Assembly (NCBI GenBank): GCA_041389885.1 | Contig: JAWKRB010000024.1 | Location: forward strand, 1 to 64,000 | Length of the DNA: 64,000 nucleotides | From: JAWKRB01 sp041389885 | GTDB lineage: Bacteria; Myxococcota_A; Polyangia; Polyangiales; Ga0077539 | Direction of reading: 5' to 3' | Part shown: one piece after another, positions 30,033 through 40,000 of the stretch | How positions within the stretch are numbered: the first letter of the stretch is position 1 | Layout of the letters: every line of letters begins with the position of its first letter | Translations under genes and position numbers: made by a program | The notes under the pieces: model-generated | Told to the model about the DNA's origin: nothing | Databases searched by the model: none | What the model saw: only the letters and a program-made list of their open reading frames with translations

Positions 30033-32713
30033 CCCAGACAGAGACGGTTCGAGTGTACGAGATCGCCACGGATCTCAAGATGGATGTCGAGGTCGTCCTC
30101 CAGAAGATCCAGGCGCTGGGCATCCAGGTACGGAACAAGATGTCCAAGGTGGAGAAGGGTCAGGTCGACCTGATCCGCTCTGCGATGATGCGAGACCGCC
30201 ACAGCGCCCTCCAGGAGGTCGAGGTGGCCCCCGGCGTGAAGAAGCTGAAGCGCGTCGACCCCCCGCCGCCCAAGCCCCTGCCCCCGCGCGTCCCCGCCGC
30301 CCAGCGCGCCCCCCGCCCGCCGGCCCCGGCCCCGGAGCCCGTGAAGGTCGAGGCCCCCGCCCCGGCCCCGGAGCCCGTGAAGGTCGAGGCCCCCGAGCCC
30401 GTGAAGGTCGAGGCCCCCGAGCCCACGCCCGCTCGGATCAAGGTCAAGGCCCCGGAGCCCGTGAAGGTCGAGACGCCCGCCCCGGCGCCCGAGCCCGCGA
30501 AGGTCGAGACGCCCGCCCCGGCGCCCGAGCCCGTGAAGGTCGAGGCCCCCGCCCCGGCCCCGGAGCCTGAGCCCGTTCGGGCCGAGGCCAGCCCCGATCC
30601 GCAGCAGGTGGTGGCGGCGCCGGAGGCGACGGAGCAGCGCCCGAGCCAGCCCCCGGTGCAGCGCTCGGGCATCGCGCGGTGGGATCCGGTCACCAAGCAG
30701 GTGATCTATGAGACGCCGAGGGCGCCCGCGCGCGGTCCGGCTTCGTACAGCCGCCCGCCGGCGCCTGGCGGGCCGCAGATGGGCCCTCGGGGCGCGGGCA
30801 TTCGCCCGAACCCTGGGGTTCAGGTGATCCCCACGGGCATCGGTCGGCCGGTGAAGCGCCCGATCCGCGGCGGCATGTCCATGGGTCCGCGCTTCGGCTC
30901 GGTCGCCAAGGGCCCGTCGCGGCCCGTGGTGATGACCGAGATGGCGCAGCACAAGCGCGTCGTGAAGATCGAGGAGATGGTCACCGTCGCCGCGCTCGCG
31001 GCGAAGATGAACCTCAAGGCGACCGAGGTCCTGCTCAAGCTCATCCAGCTGGGAGAGAAGGGCAAGAACATCAACTCGTCCCTCGACTCTGACACCGCGC
31101 GGCTCATCGCCAGCGAGTTCGGGTACACCGTCGAGGACGTGGCCATCGACCCGACGGAGATCATCCGCCTGGCGCTGCCCACCGAGCAGCACCACGAGCA
31201 GGTCACCCGCGCCCCGGTGGTCACGGTGATGGGTCACGTCGACCACGGCAAGACCACCCTCCTCGACTCGATCATCGGCCTGCGCGTGGCCGAGGGCGAG
31301 GCCGGGGGGATCACCCAGGAGGTCCGCGCCTACCGCGTGAACACCACCAAGGGCCCCGTGGTCTTCTTCGACACGCCCGGTCACGAGGCGTTCAGCTCGC
31401 TCCGCGCCCGCGGCGCCCAGCTCACCGACGTGGCCGTGCTCGTGGTCGCCGCCGACGACGGCGTGATGCCCACCACCGTCGAGGCGATCAACCACGCCCG
31501 CGCGGCGAAGGTGCCGATCATCGTCGCCATCAACAAGATGGACCGCCCGGACGCCAACCCCGACCGGGTGATCCAGCAGCTGCTCCAGCACGGCGTGGTC
31601 CCCGAGGCCCTCGGCGGCGACGAGCTCGTGGTGCAGGTGAGCGCCAAGACCCGGCAGGGCATCGACAAGCTGCTCGAGACCCTCGCCCTGCAGGCCGAGA
31701 TGCGCGAGCTCAAGGCCGACCCGAAGAAGCACGGCGTGGGCACGGTCTTCGAGGCCAAGCTCGACAAGGGCCGCGGCGCGGTGGCCCGCGTGCTCGTGCA
31801 GGAGGGCGTCGTGCGCAACGGCGACCCCGTGCTCGTGGGCGCGACCTACGGCCGCATCCGCGCGATGTTCGACGACCGCGGCAAGCCCATCGAGAAGGCC
31901 GGCCCCTCGGTGCCGATGGAGATCCTCGGCCTGAGCGACGTGCCCCGCGCGGGCGACAAGCTCTACGTCGTCACCGACCTGCGCAAGGCGCAGGAGGTCG
32001 CCGACAAGCTCGCGGGCATCGACAAGCGCCGCGCGCAGGCGCAGACCGCGGGGCCCATCGACGTGCAGCGGCTCATCGCCGCGCAGCAGGGCAACGAGCA
32101 GGTCACGGTCCACGCGATCGTGAAGGCCGACGCGCAGGGCGCGCTCGAGGGTCTGCGCAAGGCCCTGACCGAGCTCTCGACGCCGAAGGTCAAGGTCGAG
32201 GTGATCCACGGCGCGGTGGGCGCCATCACCGAGAACGACGTGAACCTCGCGGTGCCCTCCAAGGCCGTGATCATCGGGTTCAACGTGCGGCCCGCGGGCA
32301 AGGCCCAGAGCGTCGCCGACCAGAACAAGCTCGAGATGCGCTTCTACAACGTCATCTACGAGGCCGTCGACGACATCAAGGCGCTCATGCTCGGCCAGCT
32401 CAAGCCGACGCTGGTCGAGAAGCCCCTGGGCAAGGCCGAGGTCCGCCAGGTGTTCAACATCACCAAGGTGGGCATCGTCGCGGGCTGCATGGTGTCTGAG
32501 GGCACCGTGAAGCGCGGCGCCCACGCCCGGCTCCTCCGCGACGGCGCGGTGAAGTGGGAGGGCAAGCTCACGTCGCTCCGCCGCATCAAGGAGGACGTGA
32601 AGGAGGTCTCTCAGGGCTTCGAGTGCGGCATCTCGATGGACAACATGCCCGACCTCAAGGCCGGGGACATCATCGAGGTCTTCGAGGTCGAAGAGGTCGC
32701 GGCGAAGCTGTGA
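30029..32713 (+). CDS. infB: Translation initiation factor IF-2
   Basis: IF-2 is the GTPase that brings initiator tRNA to the 30S subunit. The 894-residue protein has an N-terminal IF2_N domain (RVYEIATDLKMDVEVVLQKI), a long Pro/Ala/Glu/Val linker of repeated EPVKVEAP-type units (residues about 100-190), a second IF2_N-like segment (VTVAALAAKMNLKATEVL), and then the GTPase. G motifs: GHVDHGKTTLLD, GGITQEV, DTPGHEAF, NKMDRPDANP and SAKTRQGI. Domains II to IV follow to the C terminus. Start ATG overlaps the previous stop. The tandem DNA repeat in the linker is prone to length change. Confidence 0.97.
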   Translation: MTQTETVRVYEIATDLKMDVEVVLQKIQALGIQVRNKMSKVEKGQVDLIRSAMMRDRHSALQEVEVAPGVKKLKRVDPPPPKPLPPRVPAAQRAPRPPAPAPEPVKVEAPAPAPEPVKVEAPEPVKVEAPEPTPARIKVKAPEPVKVETPAPAPEPAKVETPAPAPEPVKVEAPAPAPEPEPVRAEASPDPQQVVAAPEATEQRPSQPPVQRSGIARWDPVTKQVIYETPRAPARGPASYSRPPAPGGPQMGPRGAGIRPNPGVQVIPTGIGRPVKRPIRGGMSMGPRFGSVAKGPSRPVVMTEMAQHKRVVKIEEMVTVAALAAKMNLKATEVLLKLIQLGEKGKNINSSLDSDTARLIASEFGYTVEDVAIDPTEIIRLALPTEQHHEQVTRAPVVTVMGHVDHGKTTLLDSIIGLRVAEGEAGGITQEVRAYRVNTTKGPVVFFDTPGHEAFSSLRARGAQLTDVAVLVVAADDGVMPTTVEAINHARAAKVPIIVAINKMDRPDANPDRVIQQLLQHGVVPEALGGDELVVQVSAKTRQGIDKLLETLALQAEMRELKADPKKHGVGTVFEAKLDKGRGAVARVLVQEGVVRNGDPVLVGATYGRIRAMFDDRGKPIEKAGPSVPMEILGLSDVPRAGDKLYVVTDLRKAQEVADKLAGIDKRRAQAQTAGPIDVQRLIAAQQGNEQVTVHAIVKADAQGALEGLRKALTELSTPKVKVEVIHGAVGAITENDVNLAVPSKAVIIGFNVRPAGKAQSVADQNKLEMRFYNVIYEAVDDIKALMLGQLKPTLVEKPLGKAEVRQVFNITKVGIVAGCMVSEGTVKRGAHARLLRDGAVKWEGKLTSLRRIKEDVKEVSQGFECGISMDNMPDLKAGDIIEVFEVEEVAAKL

Positions 32714-32823
32714 CGCCGCGACGCCTCGGGGCGCCGCTCGGGGCGCCCATCCCCCGGCGCTCCCCGGCGCGCCGTCACGAAACGCACGCGCCGAGGGCTT
32801 GAGGCGCAAGGACAAGGGCTGAG

Positions 32824-33306
32824 ATGCAGAGCTCGGGCAAGACTCGATACCAACTGATCGACGAGGACGGCGACGAGCTCCCGGGCACCTGGGAATTCTC
32901 CTGGGAGGCGAGGGACCCCTTCGAAGCCGTCGTCGGCGCGATCACCGAGGTGTCGGCGAAGCCCTGGAAGTACTCGGGTCGTCGGCTGAACTCCGGGCGC
33001 TTCTCCCCCGACCGCTGCCGGGCCATGCTCATTCGCGTCGCGAAGGTGCTCAAGCCCGAGCACCGCCCGAAGGTCGCGGGGGTCATCGCGCGGGTGATCA
33101 ACGACGAGTTCGAGCTGCGGCCGAAGCGCGTGGTCGATCCCCGGGCCGTGCTCCCGGTGCTCGCGGGCAAGGAGGTCCCCGAGGAGCAGAGCCTCGAGGG
33201 CCACCCCGAGCTCACCGCGGCGCTGATGCTCCGCGCGCTGCGCGAGGCCCTCACCATCGCCGTCGACTGCGGCGGCGCGCTGCGCATCTCCTGGCAGGTG
33301 GAGTGA
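32824..33306 (+). CDS. Conserved-operon protein of unknown function
   Basis: The 160-residue soluble protein has no recognised domain. It opens TRYQLIDEDGDELPGTWEF, contains several aromatic/charged clusters, and ends in a helix with REALTIAVDCGGALRISWQVE, given here only as a short segment. No signal peptide or membrane segment is visible. It lies between infB and the ylxP-like gene, with one base to the latter, so it is translated with the ribosome-maturation genes. In other bacteria ylxP or rbfA directly follows infB, making this an insertion in the operon. A role in ribosome assembly or translation is only a guess from position. Confidence 0.75.
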   Translation: MQSSGKTRYQLIDEDGDELPGTWEFSWEARDPFEAVVGAITEVSAKPWKYSGRRLNSGRFSPDRCRAMLIRVAKVLKPEHRPKVAGVIARVINDEFELRPKRVVDPRAVLPVLAGKEVPEEQSLEGHPELTAALMLRALREALTIAVDCGGALRISWQVE

Positions 33307-33307
33307 C

Positions 33308-33706
33308 GTGTACGTGGGCGTGCTGCGCGTGCGCCTGCACCTGCCCCTGGCGCGCTCGCTGAAAGACCGGCGCATGGTGGTCCGGCGCATCGTCGACAGG
33401 GTGCGCGCCCGCACCGCGGCCTCCATCGCCGAGGTCGGCGCCTTGGACCGCTGGCAGCTCGCCTCCTTCGGGCTCTGCGCGGTGTCGAACGACGCCTCGG
33501 TGATCGAGGAGCAGCTCGACAAGGCCCTCTCGATCATCGAGTCGGCGTCGCCGGGCGAGGCCGTGTTGACCTCCCGCGAGCGAGAGCTCAAGCGCTACGA
33601 CGAGACAGATTTCTTCGGCGACCTGAGCGTGTCGCCGCACCCGAGGTTGAGCAGCGATGGCGAAGGCGAAGACGACGACGACGAAGGCGGCCCCCCGGGG
33701 CGATGA
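33308..33706 (+). CDS. YlxP-like DUF503 protein
   Basis: The first 95 residues match the DUF503/YlxP pattern: MYVGVLRVRLHLPLARSLKDRR, split here as it continues, then a helix, then WQLASFGLCAVSNDASVIEEQ, and a final helix with the conserved spacing. The last 35 residues are acidic (GEGEDDDDEGG) because the frame runs 50 bases into rbfA. Start is GTG, one base after the previous stop. DUF503 proteins are encoded next to rbfA in many bacteria and are thought to act in ribosome biogenesis, but the mechanism is not known. Overlap with rbfA suggests coupled translation. Confidence 0.88.
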   Translation: MYVGVLRVRLHLPLARSLKDRRMVVRRIVDRVRARTAASIAEVGALDRWQLASFGLCAVSNDASVIEEQLDKALSIIESASPGEAVLTSRERELKRYDETDFFGDLSVSPHPRLSSDGEGEDDDDEGGPPGR

Positions 33707-34100
33707 CCGGCGGAGGTCCTCGCGGGTGGCGCAGCGGATCCGCGAGGAGCTCACGCTGATTCTCAGCAACGAGGTGGGAGACCCCCGCGCGAAGGGCGTG
33801 ATGGTCTCCGGCGTCGAGGTCACCGAGGACATCTCCCTCGCGCGGGTGTCGTTCGTGGTCATCGGCGACGACGACGGCGCCCGCGCCCCCGCGGCGCTCA
33901 AGGTGCTCAAGCGCCTGACCGCGACGATCCGCACCAAGCTCGCGCCGAGGCTCGGCGTGCGGCGCATGCCCGAGCTGGAGTTTCGCGTCGACACGGGCCG
34001 CGAAGACGCGCAGCACATCGACTCGGTGCTCTACGAGGTCGCGCAAGAGCTCAAAGAAGCCGAGGCCCGCCGCGCCGCCGAGGGCGACGGCGAGGTCTGA
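33657..34100 (+). CDS. rbfA: Ribosome-binding factor A
   Basis: RbfA is a cold-shock-linked factor for 16S rRNA processing and 30S maturation. The 147-residue protein starts with a basic tail, then the type-II KH fold: RVAQRIREELTLILSNEVGDP, shortened here, VTEDISLARVSFVV, and APRLGVRRMPELEFRVD. ATG 33657 lies within the DUF503 gene (50-base overlap). This is the last recognisable gene of the operon; truB and rpsO, which often follow, are absent. Confidence 0.94.
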   Translation: MAKAKTTTTKAAPRGDDRRRSSRVAQRIREELTLILSNEVGDPRAKGVMVSGVEVTEDISLARVSFVVIGDDDGARAPAALKVLKRLTATIRTKLAPRLGVRRMPELEFRVDTGREDAQHIDSVLYEVAQELKEAEARRAAEGDGEV

Positions 34101-34117
34101 GACACATCGGCGAAGGC

Positions 34118-34131
34118 GCAGCGATCGCTGC
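34118..34131. repeat. Perfect palindrome GCAGCGATCGCTGC
   Basis: A 14-base perfect palindrome 18 bases after rbfA, centred on GCGATCGC. It could be the stem of a terminator or a protein site, but no T tract follows. The rest of the gap up to 34270 shows only a good ribosome site (GGGAG) for the next frame. Confidence 0.4.
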
Positions 34132-34270
34132 GGCCCCCTGCGCTGCGCCCCTGGCGAGCCCGCCACCCTCTCGCCACCCCCCGCCACCCCATTTCCGCCA
34201 CTCCCCGCGCAAAAAGCGCTGTGATTTCAAGGGCACCTCCTTCGGCACGGCGTGTGGAAAGGGAGCGCCC

Positions 34271-35108
34271 ATGCTCCCGCATGACACCCTCGCGAAGGAT
34301 GTGCTCGAGGTGCTCCTCGACGAGCTCGGCACCTTCGTGCGCGAGTGCGAGGTCCCGGCGTCGGCCTCTCAGCGCGCGGACGCGTACTTCGCGCCTCACC
34401 CCGACGCGCAGGTCGCGCTGCGCGAGCTCGGCCTCCTCGGCCGCATGTGCCTGCGGCCCTGTCTGTTGGATCCGTTTCACGACCCGCCCTCTCCCGACGA
34501 CGTGAGCGAGTCGCTGCGCAAGTTTCTCAACCACCGCCACGGCGCGCGGGTCGCCCCCGCCGAGCGGCTGTGGCTCCCCTGCGCGGGCCGCCCCGACGAG
34601 GCCCTGCGTCGCTTCGGGTTCGAGCGCGCACCGGGATGGCCCGCGGGCTTCTACGCGCTGAGCGAGGCGCTGCCCGTCATGGTGGTGGTGCTGCCCGAGC
34701 TCGATGACTCCCTCGACACCGTCGCGCTGCGTCTCATGGGTCGGCGCGAGCACCTCAACCGCGCGCTGCGGACGCTGCGCGGGCGCACCGCCGCGATCCC
34801 TCAGGGGCGACGACTCTTCACCGCGGTTGTACGATGGATCATGACCTGGCGCGGCCGCGGCCTACGCTGGGAGGAGGACGCGATGTTGGACCTCACCGAA
34901 GCCGAGTTTTCTCGAACGGCGAAAGTACGCCGAAGGCCTTCGACAGGCGTGCAGCAGGCATGCAGGCGTACAGCGGCTTGCAGCAGGTGCAGCGGAGGTA
35001 AGCTGCGCTGCTCACTGCATTTCGATGACGCCCGGGCGCCCCTCGACGCTTCCTTCGGAGTTCGCGACTTTGCGGAGCCTTCACGCCTCGACGCCGACGC
35101 TCAAATGA
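34271..35108 (+). pseudogene. Rpn-like hypothetical protein, frameshifted near its C terminus
   Basis: The first 210 residues or so read cleanly from MLPHDTLAKDVLEVLLDELG and contain FLNHRHGAR, LPCAGRPDEALRRFGF and LRLMGRREHLNRALRTL. These recall a family of large-genome myxobacterial proteins with a PD-(D/E)XK-like (Rpn/YhgA-type) N-terminal domain; the family name is from memory of such proteins and is tentative. After DLTEAEFSRT at about 34918 the frame becomes Arg/Ser-rich, while the +1 frame continues with RKYAEGLRQ and later LRSLHASTPTL, the kind of tail expected for the family, ending at TGA 35106-35108. So one or more indels break the gene. A fragment of a similar tail lies at 45640-45875. 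Confidence 0.6.
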
Positions 35109-35116
35109 CGCCGCGC

Positions 35117-35740
35117 CTTTGCTCGAGCCGCCGACGCGCTCGCGGCCCTTCGCTGGCGCGGTTGTGACGGCTGAGCCCCATCAGCGTGACCGCGCGCAGC
35201 ACCAGCGTCCGAGAGCGGAGCGCTGCAGCCGGAAAGACCCCGGGCGCGAATCTCGGTGGTGCTTGAGGAAATACTTCGCGAGAACCAGGACATCTGCGAA
35301 GGCCACCGTGGTGAACAGCGCCGACGCGCCCGCGGCCGTGGCGTCGAGCACCTCGTGGCGAATGCGAAGGTCGCGGGGTTCTCCGTCGAGGCAGCCCATC
35401 GCGCGCCCCGCCTCGACGTGGCGCGGCCCTGAACGAGAAGCGTATGGAGAAGAGGCCGATGTCGAAGCGCAGGTGAACGGTCACCTGGTCGCCGTCGAGG
35501 CGGATCTCGGTCCATCATCGCACGGCGCTCGAAGAGGCGGTCGATCTCGGTGATCGTGCGAAACACCTGCTCCTCCGGCGCGGGCAGCAGCCGCGCGCGG
35601 CCACCGCCCTCACCCGGAACGTCGTCGGCGCCGGCGCGAACACATGCACAGCTGGACCGTCGGACCGCTCCACCCGTTCTTCAACGTGCAGCGGGCAAAC
35701 AGCGCGTCGAGGTGACTGGCTTTCGCTCGAGATCCTCCCC
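35117..35740 (-). pseudogene. Broken gene, possibly SRPBCC-like
   Basis: No intact frame spans this stretch. Minus-strand pieces in different frames can be read in order: EEQVFRTITEIDRLFE, then VTVHLRFDIGLFSIRFSF, then LRIRHEVLDATAAGAS and FTTVAFADVLVLAKYFLKHH, then LSRHNRA. The pieces suggest one protein with alternating strands and helices, perhaps SRPBCC-like, but recognition is weak. Frame changes occur every 60-120 bases. It sits downstream of the broken M50 protease gene on the same strand. Confidence 0.4.
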
Positions 35741-35755
35741 GCAAAGGGCGCGACG

Positions 35756-36354
35756 CTACGCGGCCCGCAGCTTCTGCCCGTTGAAGAACGCCAGCGCGCC
35801 AAAGAGGATCGCGACGCCGAAGGAGCCGCAGAGCGCCGCTGGAGGGCCAGCGCGCCGCCCACCACCATCACCCGAAATCTTGAGCGCCTTCGGGGTGTTG
35901 CGACGCGGGCGCCCGTCGACGTGCCCGCTGTCGAGGGGGAGCACCGGCGCGGTTCACCAGCCCCCACCCCAGGTTGGCACCTCGAGGGAGCGCAGGCACC
36001 CGCTCTGCCGCGGGCAGCGGCGGCAGCGCGGCACCGCCTGCTGAGCCCGCCCGAGGATGAACCCCGCGCGTTCCGCGAGTACTCCAGCGATGCTGGTACA
36101 AGTCGGCGGGCAGCGGTCGGGTAGGGCCAGGCCCCCAGGGCGTACAGGCGAATGCGCGGCGTCGCCCCGAAGCGCCGAGACACCAGCGCGTGCCCGAGCT
36201 CGTGCACCAGCACCGACGCGAACACCACGATCACCCACACCGCGAGGAGCGGACCAGGGATGCTCCCCGCGAGGAGGATCGTGGTCAGCCAGAACCACGG
36301 CTCCACGGAGACGGGGATGCGGTGGAGGCGGAAGCGTAGGGTGAACTGTTCCAT
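35756..36354 (-). pseudogene. M50-family membrane metalloprotease, frameshifted
   Basis: ATG 36354 with GGAG seven bases upstream starts MEQFTLRFRLHRIPVSVEPW followed by a membrane segment and VFASVLVHELGHALVSRRFG, the HExxH zinc motif (HELGH) of site-2-protease-like intramembrane proteases. The reading frame is lost after RLYALG at about 36150. Later pieces in other frames include NLGWGLVN, LPLDSGHV (the family's second motif N-x-x-P-x-x-PLDGG-like) and a last membrane segment ending FFNGQKLRAA before a stop at 35756. Several single-base indels separate them. The gene would be divergent from the ECF sigma gene, and S2P proteases often process anti-sigma factors, which makes its integrity worth checking. 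Confidence 0.72.
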
Positions 36355-36492
36355 GGGGGGCTCCTCGGGGCGATAGCACCAAGGGGAGTCACCGCGCACC
36401 CCCGCGGCAAGGGCGAAGGCACCAGACGAAAATCGCGCGCGGGGTGAAGATGGTCGGTCACAAAGGCGGCGCTCATCGCCACCTGGGGAGAC

Positions 36493-37053
36493 ATGATGAC
36501 CGCGGAAATCCCCTCGGAGCCCGAGGACCCCATCGAGCGCGCCCTGGCCAGCGGGGACCACCGCGCCGCCGTCACCCTCTGCGCGCGGGCGCACGGCGCG
36601 GCCCTCGGGAGGCTCTGCATGAGCTTTCTGGGCGTGCAGGCCGAGGCCGACGAGGCGCTGCAAGAGACCCTCCTCGCGGCCTTCGACGCGATGGGGCAGT
36701 ACCGCGGCGAGGGCTCGGTGCGGGCCTGGCTCTTCGGCATCGCCCGGAGGGTGTGCGCGCGCAGGGTCGAGACCCGCGCGCGGCGGGAGCACAAGCTCAG
36801 GCTGGTGCACGCCGAAGCCCCTGGGGCGCAAGGGCTCGACGACGCCCTCGCCGCGCGGCGAGACGCCGAGCGGGTGCGCCACGCCCTCGATCAGCTCAAG
36901 CCCTCGGAGCGCGACGCGGTGGTGCTCCGCTACGAGCGGGAGCTGAGCTTTCGCGAGGTGGCGACGGCCTGCGGCATCGACGAGGCCGCCGCGCGCAAGC
37001 GCGTGGGCCGCGCCCTCGACCGCCTTCGAACCCTCCTCGGAACCGAATCGTGA
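36493..37053 (+). CDS. ECF-family RNA polymerase sigma factor
   Basis: The 186-residue protein has the sigma-2 region (EADEALQETLLAAFDAMGQYRGEG..., WLFGIARRVCARRV) and sigma-4 region (LKPSERDAVVLRYERELSFREVATACGIDEAAARKRVGRAL, of which only parts are quoted), with no region 3, as in extracytoplasmic-function sigma factors. GGGGAG precedes two adjacent ATG codons (36493, 36496). It ends eight bases before a giant anti-sigma-like gene, the usual sigma/anti-sigma arrangement. It is divergent from a broken M50 protease gene. Target promoters are unknown and no clear autoregulated promoter was recognised upstream. Confidence 0.93.
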   Translation: MMTAEIPSEPEDPIERALASGDHRAAVTLCARAHGAALGRLCMSFLGVQAEADEALQETLLAAFDAMGQYRGEGSVRAWLFGIARRVCARRVETRARREHKLRLVHAEAPGAQGLDDALAARRDAERVRHALDQLKPSERDAVVLRYERELSFREVATACGIDEAAARKRVGRALDRLRTLLGTES

Positions 37054-37061
37054 GGACCGCC

Positions 37062-40000
37062 ATGAACTCGTACGACTGCGAACGACTCCGGGACGAGCTG
37101 GCGGACTGCGTCGGCGACTCCCTCTCCCCCGCCGCCGCCGAGCACCTCGCCGACTGCGACGCCTGCCGAGACCTCCGCCACGAGGCCCGCGCCGCCGCCC
37201 GCGACGTCGCCCTCGCGAGCGCCGACTACACCCCGATGGACCCCGACGGGCTCGAAGCGAAGCTCCTCGCGGCCCTCGACGCGCGCGCGATCGCCCCCGC
37301 GCCCGAGGTCCCCCCCGCGCCCGTGAGCCCCCCCGAGGCGCCGGTCGCGAAGACCGCGGAGACGCCCCTCGCGGAGGCGCCTGCGACCTTTCCCGAGCCT
37401 CCTCGCGCGCAGGAGCCCTCACCGGTGGTGAAGCTCCACGACGCGCCGACGCGACGACGTCCAGCGCGGGCGCGGGCGGTCTTCGCGCTCGTGGCCGCGG
37501 TGGCCGCCGCGGCGGTGGTCGTGGTCTCGCTGCGCCCCGACGGCGGCGGTCCCGTGAGCGGGCTCCTCGCGTCGCGCGCTGGCGGCGCGTGGGCGGGCTC
37601 GGTGGGCGAGGTGATTCGCGCGGGCGGCGACGACGTCTCGGGCCTCGAGGTGAAGCGCGGCGCGTCGTGGGAGCCCCTGGCCGCGCGCGCCGCGATCCCC
37701 GCCGGGAGCGCGCTGCGCACCGACCCCCGCACCCGCGCGCGGCTCTCCCTCGCCGACGGCACCGTGCTGGTGCTCGACCGCGCCACCGAGCTGCGCCTCG
37801 ACCCCGCCGCGCCGCGCACCGCGTCCCTGGTCGCGGGCAACCTCGTGGCCGACGTCGCGCACACCGACGTCTCCGCGCGCATTCAGACCCCCTCGGGCGA
37901 GGTCACCGTGCTGGGCACGCGCTTCGCGCTCACGGCCACCCCCGAGCGCACCGTCGTGCGGGTCACCCGCGGCGCCGTGCGGCTGTCTGACACGATCGGC
38001 GCGGTGGAGGTGCACTCGGGACAAGAGGGCGCGGTCGACCGCGGCCGCCGACCCACCGTGGCCCCCGCGGTGGACCTCGCGGGCGCGTTCGTGTGGTCCG
38101 AGCTGGGCGCGCGGCGCAGCGAGCTGCGCGACGAGCCGACGCCCGGTCTCGGCGAGCTCCGCGCGCGCAGGCCCGGGAGCACCGCCGAGCGCGACCAGGC
38201 CGTGCGCCTCGAGCGCCACTCGGTGAAGGTGCGCATCGTCGGCGGCGTCGCGCGCACCGAGGTCGAAGAGGTCTTTCGCAACGAGAGCGGGCAGGTCCTC
38301 GAGGGGATCTACCGCTTTCCGCTCCCCCCCGAGGCGCAGGTCGAAGACCTCGCCCTCGACGTCGACGGGCGCATGGAGTCAGGCGCCTTCGTCGAGCGCG
38401 ACCGCGCCGCGGCGATCTGGCGCGGGGCGATTCGCAACGCCACCGCCCCCGCCCAACGCGTGCGCGAGGAGTACGTCTGGGTGCCTGGTCCCTGGCGCGA
38501 CCCCGCGCTGCTCGAGTGGCAGCGGGGCGGGCGCTTCGAGCTCCGGGTGTTCCCCATCCCCGCGCGGGGGAGCCGCAGGGTGCGCATCGCGTACACCCAG
38601 AGCGTCGCGGCCTCGTCGGGGGTGCGTCGGTACACCTACCCCCTCGCCCACGACCCCGCGGGGAGCACCCGCGTCGCGCAGTTCGACGTCGACGTGCAGG
38701 TGCTGGGCAACGACCCCGACCGCGCGGTGCTGACCGCGGGCTACCCCCTCCAGAGCACCGCCGACGGGAGACGGATGTCGTTCTCGCAGAGGGACTTCGT
38801 GCCCGCGGGGGACCTTACGGTGGAGTACTCCACCCCCGACCGCGGAGCGATGAGCGCCTGGGCCTTTGACCCCACGGGCTCGGTGCCCAGCGGCGCCACC
38901 CCCGAGGACGCCTACGTCGCCCTCACCCTCCGACCGCAGCTCCCGCGGTGGAACGAGTCGCACCCGCGGGACTACGTCCTCGTGGTCGACGCCTCGCGGT
39001 CGATGACCGGCGAGCGATACACCCGCGCCTCGCGCCTCGTGGGCGCCGTCATCGCCGAGATGGACCGCCGCGACCGCTTCACCGTGCTCGCCTGCGACAC
39101 CCGCTGCCGCGAGCTCTCCGGCGGCGCGCAGCCCGCGTCGGCCGAGGGCGCCCGCGCGGCGATGGAGTTCCTCGGAACGGTCGTGCCCAACGGCGCCACC
39201 GACCTCGCGGCCCAGCTCCGCGCCGCCGTCGCCGCCCGCGGCCTCGGCGCGTCCGACCGCGACCTGCGCGTGGTGTACCTCGGCGACGGCGTGTCCACCG
39301 CGGGCTTTCGCCACCCCGAGCGCGTCGCGGCCTCCCTCGGCGGCGCCCTCGGCGCGCGCCACGCCACCCTCACCACCGTCGCCGTCGGCGCCGACGCCGA
39401 GCTCAACGCGCTCCAGGCGCTCGCGCGGGTCGGCGGCGGGGCGATGGTCCCCTACCTCCCGGGGGAGCCCCTCGGGAGGGCGGCCCTGGGCGTGCTCGAG
39501 GCCACCTGGGGCGTGAGCCTGCGCGAGCCCGAAGTGATTCTCCCGCAAGGGCTTACGGCGATCGCGCCGCGGGTGCTCCCCACCCTCCGGGCGGGCGAAG
39601 AGCTCAGGGTCACGGCGCGCATGAGCGGGTCGAGCGTGCGCGGAGACGTGGTCCTCCGGGGCACCGTCGCGGGCGCGCCCTACGAGACCCGCCTGCCGCT
39701 GCAGCTCCACGCGACGCAAGACCCGGGCAACGCCTTCGTCCCGCGGCTCTACGCCGCCGCGCGCGTCGCCGACCTCGACCGCGAAGAGGACGACGCGTCG
39801 AAGCGCGAGTCGATCGCCCTCTCGCAGCGCTTCAGGGTGCCGAGCCGACACACCTCGCTGCTGGTGCTCGAGAGCCCGGCGATGTTCCGCGCCTTCGGCC
39901 TCGACCGCAGCACCGCCGCCCCCGCGTGGAGCGGCGAGAGCGAGGCCGTCGCCAGCCAGAGCGGCGAAGAAGACATGCCCGACGCACCGAGCGGCGCCGC

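Noticed and set aside
36444..37061. Upstream extension of the anti-sigma fusion protein through the sigma gene
   Set aside because: It would run in another frame over the clear ECF sigma gene; ATG 37062 has a good ribosome site and starts the zinc finger.
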